A stretch of 64,000 bases of DNA from Clarireedia homoeocarpa (lineage: Eukaryota > Ascomycota > Leotiomycetes > Helotiales > Rutstroemiaceae). Of this stretch, positions 1 through 10,889 are shown piece after piece (position 1 is the stretch's first letter; each line of letters begins with the position of its first letter). Made by a program: the position numbers and the translations under genes. Location of the stretch: assembly GCA_001465935.1 (NCBI GenBank), contig LNKV01000046.1:186001-250000 (forward strand), in the 5' to 3' direction. The notes beneath the pieces were generated by a model. The model was not told the origin of the DNA. It saw only the letters and a program-made list of their open reading frames with translations, and ran no database searches.

Positions 1-688
1 TTAAAAGTTATGCTTACTTTGAGTCTTTCCTTCTGCGAAGGCAAGCAGTTGACTGCCATGCCATTGCTCCAGCGTCCATCTTAACGAGTGCTGTGAATTG
101 CATGGTATCGAAATGAAAGATTGCCGCAATATCAAATGTCCAAAGAGCTTAAGAGCTATGTGTGACATTTGCAGCTAGAGACAGTTAAACGTTTTTCGTT
201 GCTGTCTTTCCCCCACAAGTTTTGAGGAACATCAACCAAGTCGCAAGTGCGAAGGTGCCATGTTGACCATCTAAACAAGATGCACCACGTATAGGAATGC
301 AACTGCATAAATATATACGTCTATTGCCCCGGTGACGCCAGTACTAAGAATATTCTCTTGGAGAGAAGAGATGTTGTGGTCCCAGTAGATTTACATCAAG
401 CATGTCTCTCCCAGATACTTTGAAATGAAGAGATATTGCAAGAAATTCATCATCAGCATGCCGCGATGCCACCAGGCCTAATATATCGAAAAATCACGCG
501 TTGAGATTTCCAGAAATCAAATGACGCCGCTTACTCTCCCATTGAGAAACGGCCATCCATCGCCTATCCACGCTCGGTCAATTCCATGTTTCCCAAAGGC
601 CATTCTCTCCCATGCACGGTCAATCCAGATAAACGCCAAATGCCCATTCAAAGTTGCACCTCTCTCTTCGAGACTCTCTATCCATCCT
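1..688. other. Intergenic, no gene seen
   Basis: No reading frame with a recognisable domain or coding-like composition was found. The overlapping short frames around 520-920 read through pyrimidine-rich DNA complementary to the 3' part and downstream flank of the neighbouring minus-strand gene. No RNA gene or repeat was noticed. Confidence 0.5.
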
Positions 689-1906
689 CTACTCTTCCCC
701 CTCAAATGCTATCTTCCTTTCCTCCCAATCCCTGACCAACTTTCTCCCATCACTCCTCTTTACCAACACTCCCTTCTTCATCCACTCGCACTTCCAGTTT
801 CCCACAAAAGTAAGTAAATACTTCCCACCCTCCTCGAAAACTATTTTATCAATCACCCTTTTCGAATACAACATCTTTCCCTTATTTGTAGCCTTGAAAT
901 CCTTCCAGCGCTTCACTTGAGTAGTGTAGGTTATGAGGGACAGGAGAGAGACGTTTGCAGCTGGTTCCCAGGATGGGAGATAGTTGCCAGTCCAATCGAT
1001 GAGGTAGACGCGGGTGGATTTGTGGGAAGAAGGGAGGATACGGTAGCCGGTATCAAGGATGCAGTCGATTTCGTAGAGCTTGTCGGCGTTGGTTGTTGCG
1101 GCAGTGGTTGGTGGAGGTGGGGTGGGTGATGGAGTGGTGATGGGGATTGCTTCGGGAGAAGGAGTAGTAACTGGTGTAATATGTAGATGTGGTTTCAACT
1201 TTGCTAATTGTGGGGTGTTAATATCCGATGCCGATGCCGATGATGGTGCATGTGTATCATCACCGGTGATCGGTGTAGATTGAGGAAACTGGACAGATTC
1301 CGGACTTGAAGTGGGGATTTCTTCGGGACGTGTGCCAAGTTTGAGCTTTATGATGGTACTTCCGCCCACACGTTTCTTGTTGATTTTGGCAGTTTGCCCT
1401 ACATAATGAGCAGACGAAGAGTTTTTATTTTGCGCAAGTGAACAAGACGTAGCCGCTTGAGGAAGAGCTCGACGTAGCGGTCTAACGTTTGGGGACTGAG
1501 CAGCTGCGAATCGATCCTGAGTCCTCTGCGCTCGCATTTTTCGAATTTCAGGAGTGATCACAGCGGGTATATCTGAGCCAGCGGACCCCGAAGAGTCTTC
1601 ACTTTCCTCACCTTTGTCGGGAGAGTGGTAATTCAGTGGGTCGTTATAACTCGTAGCTAATCCAGCTTTGAATTCACATCCAGTTCGATAGATCGATGGC
1701 GAACCAGCTATGTCTGTGATCTCTCTATGATCCTGAGTTGCCATACGACTTAACCTGTGGTGCCTTTGGTTCTCTCGGTATATTTTCGTTGCGTTGGCTG
1801 CACCAGGTTTCTCGACGCCATTACGAGACTTGGTGATTGTTGTCGATCTAGTTGACTCTTTGCTTAATGGGTTTACGCTGCCCAGCGCACGAATCAATGG
1901 TGACAT
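689..1906 (-). CDS. Hypothetical protein with a chromo-like C-terminal segment
   Basis: One uninterrupted frame of 405 codons begins at an ATG (complement of 1904-1906). The first two thirds are low complexity, rich in Ser, Thr and Pro, with Lys/Arg patches, as in disordered nuclear proteins. Near residues 278-315 a short segment reads YEIDCILD, then VYLIDWTGNYLPSWEPAANV. This has the hydrophobic-W-x-G-x(n)-W-E-P-x-x-N pattern typical of chromodomains, which bind methylated histone tails or nucleic acid. The 90 residues after it are basic and contain no motif I know. The chromo assignment is inferred from this pattern only; a retroelement-derived chromodomain is possible, but no integrase or reverse transcriptase is nearby. 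No intron is needed to keep the frame open. Confidence 0.5.
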   Translation of the reverse strand: MSPLIRALGSVNPLSKESTRSTTITKSRNGVEKPGAANATKIYRENQRHHRLSRMATQDHREITDIAGSPSIYRTGCEFKAGLATSYNDPLNYHSPDKGEESEDSSGSAGSDIPAVITPEIRKMRAQRTQDRFAAAQSPNVRPLRRALPQAATSCSLAQNKNSSSAHYVGQTAKINKKRVGGSTIIKLKLGTRPEEIPTSSPESVQFPQSTPITGDDTHAPSSASASDINTPQLAKLKPHLHITPVTTPSPEAIPITTPSPTPPPPTTAATTNADKLYEIDCILDTGYRILPSSHKSTRVYLIDWTGNYLPSWEPAANVSLLSLITYTTQVKRWKDFKATNKGKMLYSKRVIDKIVFEEGGKYLLTFVGNWKCEWMKKGVLVKRSDGRKLVRDWEERKIAFEGEE

Positions 1907-2193
1907 TGGCGAGGTATTTTTCTGTTGAGGATAGTTTAGATGTGATATTTAGTAGGAAATGATCAAGTAAGTTAATGAATGGTATTGGAATATTGCTCTT
2001 CAAGGAACCATTCTCGTTTCAGGTCCTGCGTTGAGACACTATTGTAATTAAGGTATAGAAATGATAAAGGTCGCTTGATGACTCGGAGACTGGCCTAGAT
2101 ACTGTGGCAAACTAGTCTGGATAAAGTTAGCTTAGTCAAAACGGCAAACTGTAGTGGAAAGCAAGTGATTCACTTACTTTCCGAATCACTCAC

Positions 2194-2853
2194 TTACTGT
2201 CCAGATATCTGCGGCCTCCACATTTCCGCGTCTGGTTCACTGGCTTCCTCATCTACATCGGTTACCATCTCCAAATTCTTCATTTGGATTCCCAATGACA
2301 TAAACTCAGGACTTGCAGTGTAAGAGGCAATGTTAGCTTCTATTTGAAGCCCAGGGATTCTATGCAGAATCAAATAAACATTACCACGTAGATTTGGACA
2401 CAAATACGCCACACTTACCATCCACTAGAGGCTCTTATACTTGCCGAGCATCTCTTTGAGCCCATAGACCCTTGTATTAGCCTTTCTAAGTATATCGCCA
2501 TAGATCTCCTGAACTACAGCAGATTCATACCTCCGAGGCTCTTTTACAGCAACCTCTCTTGTATTAAAAAGAGAGATAGGGGAACATTTGAACTTAGTCC
2601 ATACGCCAGTGACAAAGATATTGTTGTTGTTGTTGTTCTCGGAGTGGTTCTTGAACTGCTGTTTGACGGTTTTCAAGAGGCCCCTCTAATCGTTTGGTGG
2701 TGTGATTGTGATATCTGCCACGTTCCAGCCCTCGTTGAGCGACGAACATCTCTTCCCGTACCCGCTATCATCATCTGGGAAGATGTTATCTTGGCGATGA
2801 ATGCGCCAGAACGATTTTGGGTAAGATGAAGTAGAGACCTTAAAAGCAGCCAT
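2194..2853 (-). pseudogene. ORF interrupted by two in-frame TAG codons (probable pseudogene)
   Basis: Reading from ATG 2853 in one frame gives 55 codons, TAG (2688-2686), 86 codons, TAG (2427-2425), 76 codons and TAA (2196-2194). Across all 220 codons there is no other stop and no frameshift. The translated text looks protein-like throughout: MAAFKVSTSSYPKSFW at the start, a run of six Asn encoded by an AAC repeat (2621-2638), then RRYESAVVQEIYGDIL, and an acidic C-terminus. I do not recognise the family with confidence; it loosely recalls fungal DUF7587-like proteins. A possible GTAAGT donor follows the second TAG, but splicing there would not remove either stop. Nonsense mutation, including C-to-T change at CAG codons as caused by RIP, is the simplest explanation. 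Programmed read-through is less likely. Confidence 0.45.
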
Positions 2854-3288
2854 GACAAAAGATATAGAGTAACAAATATCAATTTAACGATTTCGTGTTT
2901 TACGCATATCAACTTTCTCGGAAAAAGGAACTAAATGAGAGAAAAACGCTGTGAATAATATGTTCAGAATGGTGCATTGTTCAGGAACGCGAAAAACGAA
3001 ACGGGTGTGAAATAAAAGTTCTTAAAGGACTGGAATCAACAACAGAAATGATGCTTTTGCATGAACATAGCATAGCAATGGCTATGTAGGTTGAATACGA
3101 CCGAAATGAAATATTCGCTCTCCTGACAGAACAGCTATCGCAGTGAAATATAACTGTAGAAGTTCTCGGGAGGAAGGTATCTATATCCAAGTAACCCAAA
3201 CCGAATTTTTGTATCCCCGTGCGCCAGCTAACTCTAGAATATATACATGAAATCCGCTCACGTATAAACAGCACTTCAAAATGATTGA
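2854..3288. other. Intergenic between the interrupted ORF and the aminotransferase gene
   Basis: AT-rich sequence that must contain the aminotransferase 3' UTR and the promoter of the interrupted ORF. The minus-strand frame across 2981-3274 has no recognisable features and is not called. Confidence 0.5.
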
Positions 3289-4872
3289 TTAGTTCGGGGA
3301 GTCAACCTCGCCACTCACTTGAACTCCTTGGGGCTCCTGTGTCGGTGAAGTAACGACTGCCATCGCCTGATCCAAAATCTTGAATCCTTCCTCAATTTGC
3401 TTCTCTGTGATTGTTAAACTTGGCACGAATCTTAGAGTGTTCGTTCCAGCAGTAATGATCAACAGCCCTCTCTCTCGTGCCGCAGTCACGATTGGTGTGG
3501 GATCTTGGCTCAATTGCAATCCAAGATGTAACCCTCTGCCTCTACTCTCCTTGATGAGTTCTGGGTATTTTGCTTGCAGTTCCTCAAAATGCTTTTGGAA
3601 TATCTTCGATTTTTTAAGGACATTCTTCTGAAGCTCGGGATCCGACAATCGAGAAACAGTGTAATGACCTATCCTAGCTCCTAACGGGTTTCCGCCAAAT
3701 GTCGTGCCATGATCACCGACCTTTATTTTTGCTGATACATTCTTGTTCACAATTGTGGCTCCGATAGGGAATCCGTTCCCTAAAGCTTTGGCGGTGGTAA
3801 TAATATCCGGATGGGCTTCCTTCGGTAGATGTGCATGAGCCCAGAAGGTTCCTGTTCGAGAAAGTCCGCACTGGATTTCATCATAAATGAGGACTGCATC
3901 AACTTCACGGCAGCGAGCCGCAAGTGCCATAAGAAATTCTTCTGTAGCCACAATAACACCACCTTCTCCTTGGATAGGTTCTACAATGACGCCGCAAGTG
4001 TTCTCGGTGACTAAATCTTTGATAGCCCCTACATCATTATATGTTCCATATCTGAATCCAGGTAACATCGGAGCAAATGGCTTCTGGTATTTTGGGTTTG
4101 GTGTAGCAGATAATGACCCCATTGTTCGACCGTGGAAAGAGTTATGGAAAGAAACGATTTCGTGTTTCTGACCTGATTCATCAGCAACCTTTCCTGCCTT
4201 GCGCGCAAATTTGATGGCTGCTTCGTTTGCTTCGCTGCCGGAATTGCAGATAAATACTGCATGCGCATCGTGCATGGAATTCGACTCGAGTGTTTTCTGG
4301 ACAAGCAATTGAGACAGGGCGCCAGTCCATGGGTTGTGATATAAATTAGAAGTATGTATAAGAGTGCCGCCCTGAAGATGAGGATACTGTTAGATGAGTC
4401 CCTAAAAGGAAGTGACAGCTATTGGACTTGCTTGTTCATTCAGAATCGATGTGATCTGTGGGTCGCAGTGCCCCAAGGCATTGACTGCAATACCTGATGT
4501 GAAATCGAGGTATTTTCTGTTTTCTGCATCCCAAAGATAACAACCTTCTCCCTTGACGAACATAGGTGGTGGTCGAGCATATGTTGCAACCATATATGGT
4601 GCTTGTTCGGCGACCAGACGTCCAGTCATAGAATCTGGAGAAGGATCGGGGTTTGGTAGCTTTACATCGTTCTGTCGAAGTAATTATTAGAGAGCCTAGT
4701 ATTCAACTGAAAGCTTTCCTACCTGTATGCCGTGCTTGATGTCCTCTGGAAGATTTGAAGCAGCAGCCGCCGCTTGTGAGGCATTTCTTCTCAGGAAGCC
4801 ATTGACCGAAGAAGAGGCATTGATAGCCTTCAAGCAAGCTGTCGCCCTTTTTGCAGAGATTCGAAGAGCCAT
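3289..4872 (-). CDS. ARG8: Acetylornithine aminotransferase, mitochondrial
   Basis: Three exons, 4872-4723, 4671-4432 and 4371-3289, join in frame to 490 residues. The enzyme is a PLP-dependent class-III aminotransferase converting N-acetylglutamate semialdehyde plus glutamate to N-acetylornithine in mitochondrial arginine synthesis. The N-terminus is rich in Arg, Ala and Ser without acidic residues, as expected of a matrix presequence. Family motifs are clear: YLDFTSGIAVNALGH, CNSGSEANEAAIKFAR, the PLP-ring Asp in LIYDEIQCGLSRTG, and the Schiff-base Lys in TTAKALGNGFPIGA, followed by TTFGGNPLG. Intron 1 is GT-AG. Intron 2 (4431-4372) begins GCAAGT and ends CAG, so it is a GC-AG intron; retaining it stops the frame after about ten codons, whereas removal restores the expected EQ-GGTLIHTSNLY sequence. 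Ornithine or GABA aminotransferase is less likely given the length and presequence. Confidence 0.93.
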
Positions 4873-5632
4873 CTCTAGTCGAACCGTGTGGAATGGACAC
4901 AGGAAATAATTATCACGATATAGAAATGACTCTTCACGGTGGCATAAGTATGCGTCAAAGGGAAAAAAGATTACAAGCGCTATCGGAGCTAATCACGCAA
5001 GGATGAGAAAAAGACAAGAGTGGTGGGGCTCCACAGCTCTTACTTCCGAAAAAAAAAAAGGCCTATTTATAGCATTACAAAAAAATGCAAATTCTGTACA
5101 TTGAAAGAGAATTAATATTTGGTTATCTAGCTAAGAGCTTTTCTGCAAGTATATAGTTTGACTGTGTATAATTTATATATATCAAGTATTAACAGTCTAA
5201 CTTATTGTTAATCTTTTTATTAAATAAGGTTGTTACTTATAAATTGATGATTTTGGGGACTGGCCAGTTTTCTCGGAAGCGAAGAGTGGGGTTGGGATGT
5301 GGGATGTGGGATGTGGTTCACTGCACGCTAGACGGAGCCTAGCACCGATCTCTAAATACCCCTTCCCAGCTCGCCGTCGCCCACAATCATACAATAGGTC
5401 CTAAAGGCAATCTCAACACATGGAGTTCGATGTCTAAGCATCGGTAGGAGGTCATACCTCAGAAGAAAACACACTTTCAGTTAGGTAGGACGATCCATGG
5501 GTACAAGCATATGAAATCCACTCCTATCTAGTAACATCCTTTGGTTCATACGGCAATCAAGGCCATCAAAGGCTCTTAGTTGTTTCCCTCATACTGGAAA
5601 ACTACGTTGTCTGTTCTCTCTAACCAACGGAT
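4873..5632. other. Intergenic, AT-rich, with a short GGGATGT repeat
   Basis: Contains the aminotransferase promoter and the 3' flank of the next minus-strand gene. There is an A11 run near 5049, an AT-rich stretch near 5080-5240, and three tandem copies of a 7-bp GGGATGT unit around 5293-5315. No coding signal was seen. Confidence 0.5.
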
Positions 5633-6156
5633 TTACAATAGCCCTGCTTGTTTGGAGCCCACAATAATAGTCAAATTCATCACCACCCAGTGGTGGCCAG
5701 CCGAGAAACATGCTCCAATATTCCCTTGACCATCAAAATTACTGGCATACTGGAACTCGCCTGGAAAATTCAGTTAGCATGATTCACAAAGTCAATTATC
5801 ACTAGAATGTGTTCTCTCACAGTCAGGGCAAGTGTCCCATTGTTTGGACCCTGTGTTGCGATGCAAGTATCTAGTGCACGCATCTCCGGTGAGCTTGTCA
5901 TCGAATTCCCACTGTTTGGACAGTGTTAGTGAGAATGATATCAAGCCGTTGATTAGACGGAACACTTAAATACGCATCCTGAACAGCATTCCTACCATGG
6001 CGTGTACCGCATCCGCAGAAGTTGTGCAAATCTGCCGCGACGAGGCTGATGCCAAAGCTGTTGTTATCTCTTGTCAGCCAAAGGCCATGGAGCCCAAGGT
6101 TTCTACATGAGTCTGTCTTACACAATGGCGGAGCTGAGGATGGTTGAGAACTTCAT
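5633..6156 (-). CDS. Small secreted cysteine-containing protein (model partly uncertain)
   Basis: A four-exon model, 6156-6124, 6067-5996, 5911-5821 and 5760-5633, gives 107 residues. It starts MKFSTILSSAI and continues into an Ala/Ser-rich stretch, a plausible signal peptide cleaved after ALASAS. The mature part has five Cys, including DACTRYL, WDTCPDCEF and GACFSAGHHW. Introns 2 (84 nt, CTAAC branch) and 3 (60 nt, GCTAAC branch, TTCCAG acceptor) are convincing and keep one frame. Intron 1 is weak: donor GTGTAA, acceptor AAGAG only 5 nt after a CTGAC. The first exon is therefore provisional. The size and secretion signal fit small secreted fungal proteins, sometimes called effector candidates, but no family is recognised and no function is claimed. 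Confidence 0.5.
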
Positions 6157-7445
6157 GGTTGAATTTGTGCTTGGGAGGCAGGGTGATTGCGTCTGAAAGA
6201 GTGAATATTATACAGACGCAGCCAAACGGATGAATGTCAGTTGAAGATTGTTTGGTCGAGTAAGATGCAGATAGGGAATCTGGAAAGTGGCTCTTTATAC
6301 AAAGGATTACCAATGGAAAATGATGTTGTTCGAATCCATGCTTGGCTCTCACACATTATCCGAAGCATCCTAGGAAAATTTCACGAGCTCAGCAGATTTG
6401 CCTAGAGGATTTTTGCTCTGAGTAGACATCGATGCCAAAGTTTCAGGTAGGAATCGACAGGAGCGCATAAAAACCGGAGATCTGAGAAGTTCACCTGGCA
6501 AGTTCCATTGGCATATATAGACTTTCCCAGAAGACAGCCCTAGAGGGCTGAGTTTGCACAATGATCTCGGAATCCCCAATAAACCAGACAGCAATACTAA
6601 AGTTTGTTTAATAAATCTGAGCTCGTTAGCGCACAGCGACGCATGATGACCAATCTCAACAAGGCGATTTACTGAAGTCAACCTTGCTTTCCCACTTCCA
6701 TACTCGCCTGCACGCTTCCACAACCCTCTCCAAGCAATCCTTGCGCACATATGTGACCAAGAAGAGCCTCGTTGCAAGTTCGGAAAACTTAACTTATTCA
6801 ATGAATCCTATTGAGAGCCGCAAAACCCTAAATCACATGTGCTTAAATCTTGGCAATGTGGGCGGATATTTCTAGTTTTTGTCCAAACTCCTCAATTGCA
6901 CAGCCATGCGCCGCTCGTTCCAGGATATCGGATTTTCTTTCGTTGCGTTGTGATGGCCATAAGTCCATCTCCCTTTCTCACAAGTGGAGCTTGCGACGGT
7001 CTTCTCGTATATCATCAATATACAGCTTTGCTAGTTCCAAGAGATAGCTGGCTGCGTGTGTATGTCCACTTGCTATATTTCCCCACTTCATCTCATCTGT
7101 CTGTGGTAGCGTCGATTTTCGGCCGAAAAGCTGTGTCGTGTGTACTTTAGACATTTTATGCCATTTTCAATTACTATTTCATTGCTAGGCCATCATAGAG
7201 TTTGGTATCTTGTTCTTCGCATTCTGTCTTTGGAAGCCCGAAGAAATTCAGATGTGATCCCATTCAAACTTTCGTTAATCTAAGAAGGTTTCAATGCACC
7301 ATGAACACATTCAACGGATTACATCGATGCTTACTGACGAGTGTACTGGCGGAGATAGATGAAGGCAGCGCAGAGTCCGAACATGCTTCTCACGTTGAAC
7401 TACTTCACTCTTTTTAAACAACTCCATACACCAACAAACGCAAAT
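6157..7445. other. Intergenic, divergent promoters of two small secreted-protein genes
   Basis: The two flanking small-protein genes are transcribed away from each other. The 143-codon minus-strand frame at 6370-6801 has no recognisable domain and is not called. No repeats or RNA genes were noticed. Confidence 0.5.
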
Positions 7446-7933
7446 ATGCTCTTCACAGCCACCACAATCGCTACCATTCTGGCCTTTGCTAACGCCGCCG
7501 TCATCCCCGACCTCAACGACTCACCGCAACTTTCCTCTACAGTAGAGAAGCAAATCAATACCGCCGGCGCAAGCAATGTGCAAATTGGCCAGGCAGTCTA
7601 CCAAGTCATCAACGCAGCTATTGGCGAAATCAACGATATCAAGGAATTCAACCCAGTAAGCTTGCTCACACCGCTCCTCTGAAAGTCTTAGTGTGATAGC
7701 AACTTACGAAGCACCCTCAGAAACGTGAACAATCTACCAAGCTCACCAACCAATCCATGATGGAGCATAACCCGGATCCAAGTTTGTTGCAGGCAGCCAT
7801 TTGCTACAACAACAGATACGACCCGAAGGTTCCTTCGGGGATGTATGAGCTGACAAGCAGGACTGTTTCATCTAGCGTTCTTCATACAGAGTATGCACAA
7901 GGCCGCCTACACCAATCGTTGCAGATTCGATAA
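7446..7933 (+). CDS. Small secreted protein, hypothetical
   Basis: Two exons, 7446-7655 and 7721-7933, flank a 65-nt GTAAGC...CTCAG intron and encode 140 residues. The protein starts MLFTATTIATILAFANAAV, a textbook signal peptide with probable cleavage after ANA. The mature chain is mostly polar and helical-looking (VQIGQAVYQVINAAIGEIND), with a single Cys in AAICYNNRYDP. A longer reading from the upstream ATG at 7359 is possible but would bury the signal peptide, so 7446 is preferred. No family is recognised. Being small, secreted and hypothetical, it belongs in any list of candidate secreted factors, but nothing else supports such a role. Confidence 0.65.
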
Positions 7934-8644
7934 TCAATCGGATTTTTACTGCAATTAAGACTGGACGGTAGCTCTTAGGATAAAGACAATGAGATCCTAG
8001 ATGGAGGAAACTGTAGTAAATTCACCGCCCGATGGAGTGTTTTGAATATCTAATTAGGCATTTGACTTTTCGGCTTCGGGGGGCAGTTTTTGAAGCACAC
8101 GGAAACCCTTTCTCCATCAAGTCTCCACAAATAAAACATCCAGCGAGGCAGCGTCCCACCAACTAACCCTCCAAAGCCGAAGGAACCGCGCGGGAAGCTT
8201 TCCCACCTACTATAACGCGGTTAATCCCCCTCGTCTAGCCGAACCAGCCATAACGCCTTTAGCGCGCGCCGACACGACAGCGTGGGCGAGTCCTCCCGCA
8301 TCAACGGTCAGCGACCAGAATCCCTGTGGCTGATTTACTTTCCGTCCAGTAATCACCCAAGCGGCACGCTCTTGACCAAGGCAATCGTTTGCGCTAAGAG
8401 ACGAGGGTGGTCGAAGGCCGGGCTAGGATCGGCTGTTGGATGTGTGGGCGACGGGTGCAGCGGCAAGCAGGGAGGTATAAAGAATCCTGGACGAGAATCA
8501 TGTGGAAGAAGCAGAAGATCAGCATAAGCTACTGTTTTGCCTCATCTTACCCAATCAATCTGCTTCCTAGCTCTGTACCCACCCGAACTGATTATCCATC
8601 ACATCATTCCTTAAGAAGAAAATAGTCTAGAGAATCAACACAAC
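7934..8644. other. Intergenic, no gene supported
   Basis: Contains the 3' flank of the secreted-protein gene and a GC-rich promoter-like stretch before the Ser-rich ORF. The short overlapping frames at 8282-8625 have no convincing coding character. Confidence 0.45.
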
Positions 8645-9286
8645 ATGCAGGCCGCACGTACCCTCCGCCCTCGCAATCCCAATCTCAACTACCACGTCGT
8701 AAAACGCACTCGTTCATCCTCAATGGGTTCCACGCACTCCAAACGGCGATCAAAACCCAAACCAATTGAGGGCCTCGACGCCGCCAATAAACTCTCCCCA
8801 TCCCCAGCGACCCCCTCATCCGCGCGCGAAGCGCTCTCCCCCCCCTCACTCTACCTCCAAAAACTCTTCGTTGACGACCCCGCCTCCTCTTCAGACAGCG
8901 GCTCCGAATCCGACAGCGATACCGAACCTTCCTCATCCGTCGCCCTCCCCTTGCGCCAGCTATGCACTTCAAATTCCACATCCACATCCACATCAACACC
9001 CAGCACCTCATCTCTCGATTTCTACAAGAACAAGATGAAAGATCTGGCGGAGACATACAGGGAGATGATGAATCGGGGGCGTTCGTCCCCCACACAAACA
9101 CAAACACAAACACAAACGCAAAATCAACCAATAGCTCCCTCTCCTCTCTCTAATAATCCCATTTCCCAATCATCATCATCATCACCTCCGCTACCGTCGT
9201 CTAAGAGGAGGAGTAGTAGTAGTCGCCATAGTCAGGAGGATATACATAATGCTAATTTACTACTGTTTCTGGGGATGCTTGCATGA
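8645..9286 (+). CDS. Low-complexity Ser-rich hypothetical protein
   Basis: A single frame of 213 codons from ATG 8645. Composition is strongly biased: basic at the N-terminus (TLRPRNPN, STHSKRRSKPKP), an acidic-Ser patch (SSDSGSESDSDTE), Ser/Thr repeats from a TCCACA microsatellite, a possible short helix DFYKNKMKDLAETYREMMNR near residues 124-143, a (TQ)n run from a CAAACA repeat at about 9093-9119, and Ser runs near the end. It is predicted to be disordered and has no known domain. Long frames on both strands here come from biased composition, so the gene call itself is only moderately supported. The continuous frame and the one helix-like island favour a real gene. Confidence 0.45.
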   Translation: MQAARTLRPRNPNLNYHVVKRTRSSSMGSTHSKRRSKPKPIEGLDAANKLSPSPATPSSAREALSPPSLYLQKLFVDDPASSSDSGSESDSDTEPSSSVALPLRQLCTSNSTSTSTSTPSTSSLDFYKNKMKDLAETYREMMNRGRSSPTQTQTQTQTQNQPIAPSPLSNNPISQSSSSSPPLPSSKRRSSSSRHSQEDIHNANLLLFLGMLA

Positions 9287-9925
9287 ACAAACGAACGAAC
9301 GAACGATTGCTCGCTCATTTATCTATCCACGCGCTGACAATATTTTTCCCTGGGGGGAGGGATGATGTTGGATGTGGGGAAAGAGATGACATGCATGCAC
9401 ACGCCACAATTATTGTTTGCAGGTTGTGGCTGAGCCCGCCCGCCCGGCGAGGTGGCCCGTCATGAAGAAGGCGTGGGTGGCCGGGCGGGCATTTGTACTG
9501 TATGTACATAATGAAGAGCGTGAAAAGATGGATATAATAAGGAGTCCAAAAATAAAAATTAGAAACAATTGAAATGAACCAAAGAATGCAATTATTACTG
9601 CAGCCAAGTTGTGATATATACCATGATCTTTTCTCTGAATGCTTGGATTCCTTGTATGGCGTGTTCTCTCAGGGAAAAGCACATAGATTAGTGTGCAGAG
9701 CATATTGCCTGTGATTCGAGCGGTCATAGTTATTAGCATCACATTGAAGTCACTTATCGAAGTCCCGGATGATATTTTAGAAACCCTTGATACACTATTC
9801 CAAAATAATCTATCGGATCCCTTTCAGCATATAAGCATTACACCTTTTCTCCCCCACAATCCTCGTATAACAATGCCCACGCTACCCAGGGCATTGAACT
9901 CATTCATCGCAAATTTTTCAAGGCT
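9287..9925. other. Intergenic between convergent genes
   Basis: Begins with an ACGAACGAACGAACG microsatellite at about 9292-9304. The rest holds the 3' flanks of the Ser-rich ORF and of the minus-strand reductase. Nothing else was recognised. Confidence 0.5.
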
Positions 9926-10889
9926 TTACATCATAGCCGCACCATCAATCCCGATGACCTTTCCATTGACCCACTCGCCATCCTGCGACGCCAAAAAGCA
10001 TACAACTCTCGCAATATCGATTGGAAGACCGACTCTGTGGAGCGGCGACCATGTAGCAGCATATTCGTCGACTTGGTCGTCTGTGAGTTTATCACCGTTG
10101 GGAATATATTCTCTGCAGACTTTGTGGTACATGTCTGTCTTGATTCCACCTGGAGCAATGCAGTTGACAGTAATCTTCTTGTCACCGAAGTCTAGGTTGC
10201 ATTAGTAATTGAAAGTTGGGTACAAGAAAGGAGTTAGGTCGTACCAATAGCCATGCATCGTACAAAAGTTTCAATGGCACCCTTGCTACCGGAGTAGACA
10301 GTGTGCTTTGGAACACCCTTAGCTTGTCCAGTGATTGAGCCCATCATGATCAAACGACCTCCGACTTCGAGACGCTTGTATGCCTCTCTTGCGACAAAGA
10401 ACTGGCCTCTGGTGTTGATGTTCATGACACGATCGTACTCCTCTTCGGTAACATCCTTGATGTGTCCAAAGGTAACAACACCAGAGTTTGAGCAGACGAT
10501 GTCGAGCTTTCCCCACTGCTTAACGGCTTGGTCGAAGAGATTGATGATATCAGAGACAATAGAAACATTTCCTTTCAGAGCAACAGCGTCCGATCCAGCT
10601 TTCTTGATGCCATCAACAACCTCTTGAGCAGCGACATCGCTGTTGGCGTAATTTACAATCACCTTTGCGCCACGACGCCCAAGCTCCATTGCCATCTCAC
10701 GACCAATACCACGTCCTGGTGGAACATGTTAGTGCTTTGAACAGGATAGGCTGCGCGCTCAAAATGAAGGCAACAGTTAGTGAGCGTACCTGAGCCAGTA
10801 ACTAAAGCTACCTTTCCCTTCAAGCTAGCGCTCTCAATGCCGAGAGGGCCGTTGATTTGCGTGTATGCATTTGTTGCGTTGGATCCCAT
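9926..10889 (-). CDS. Short-chain reductase of the tetrahydroxynaphthalene reductase type (DHN-melanin)
   Basis: Three exons, 10889-10790, 10715-10245 and 10191-9926, encode 278 residues. The NADPH-binding motif TGSGRGIG (about residues 31-38) is rebuilt across intron 1. Next come NYANSD, the NSG motif in CSNSGVV, catalytic Ser160 in GSITG, and Tyr174/Lys178 in YSGSKG. The segment APGGIKTDMYHKVCREYIPNG, the PLHRVG motif and a terminal Met are typical of fungal polyhydroxynaphthalene reductases. These enzymes reduce 1,3,6,8-tetrahydroxynaphthalene to scytalone, or the trihydroxy compound to vermelone, in melanin synthesis in the cytosol. Tetra- versus trihydroxy preference cannot be fixed from sequence alone. 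Versicolorin reductase is the closest alternative name. No polyketide synthase or scytalone dehydratase lies in the window, so the gene is unlinked from those on this side. Confidence 0.87.

Noticed and set aside
6310..6350. GTTCGAATCC-like sequence resembling a tRNA T-arm
   Set aside because: The flanking bases do not form acceptor, D or anticodon stems; no tRNA cloverleaf could be drawn.
8685..9131. 148-codon minus-strand frame opposite the Ser-rich ORF
   Set aside because: Text such as FVFVFVFVW and MWMWMW mirrors the microsatellites of the plus strand.
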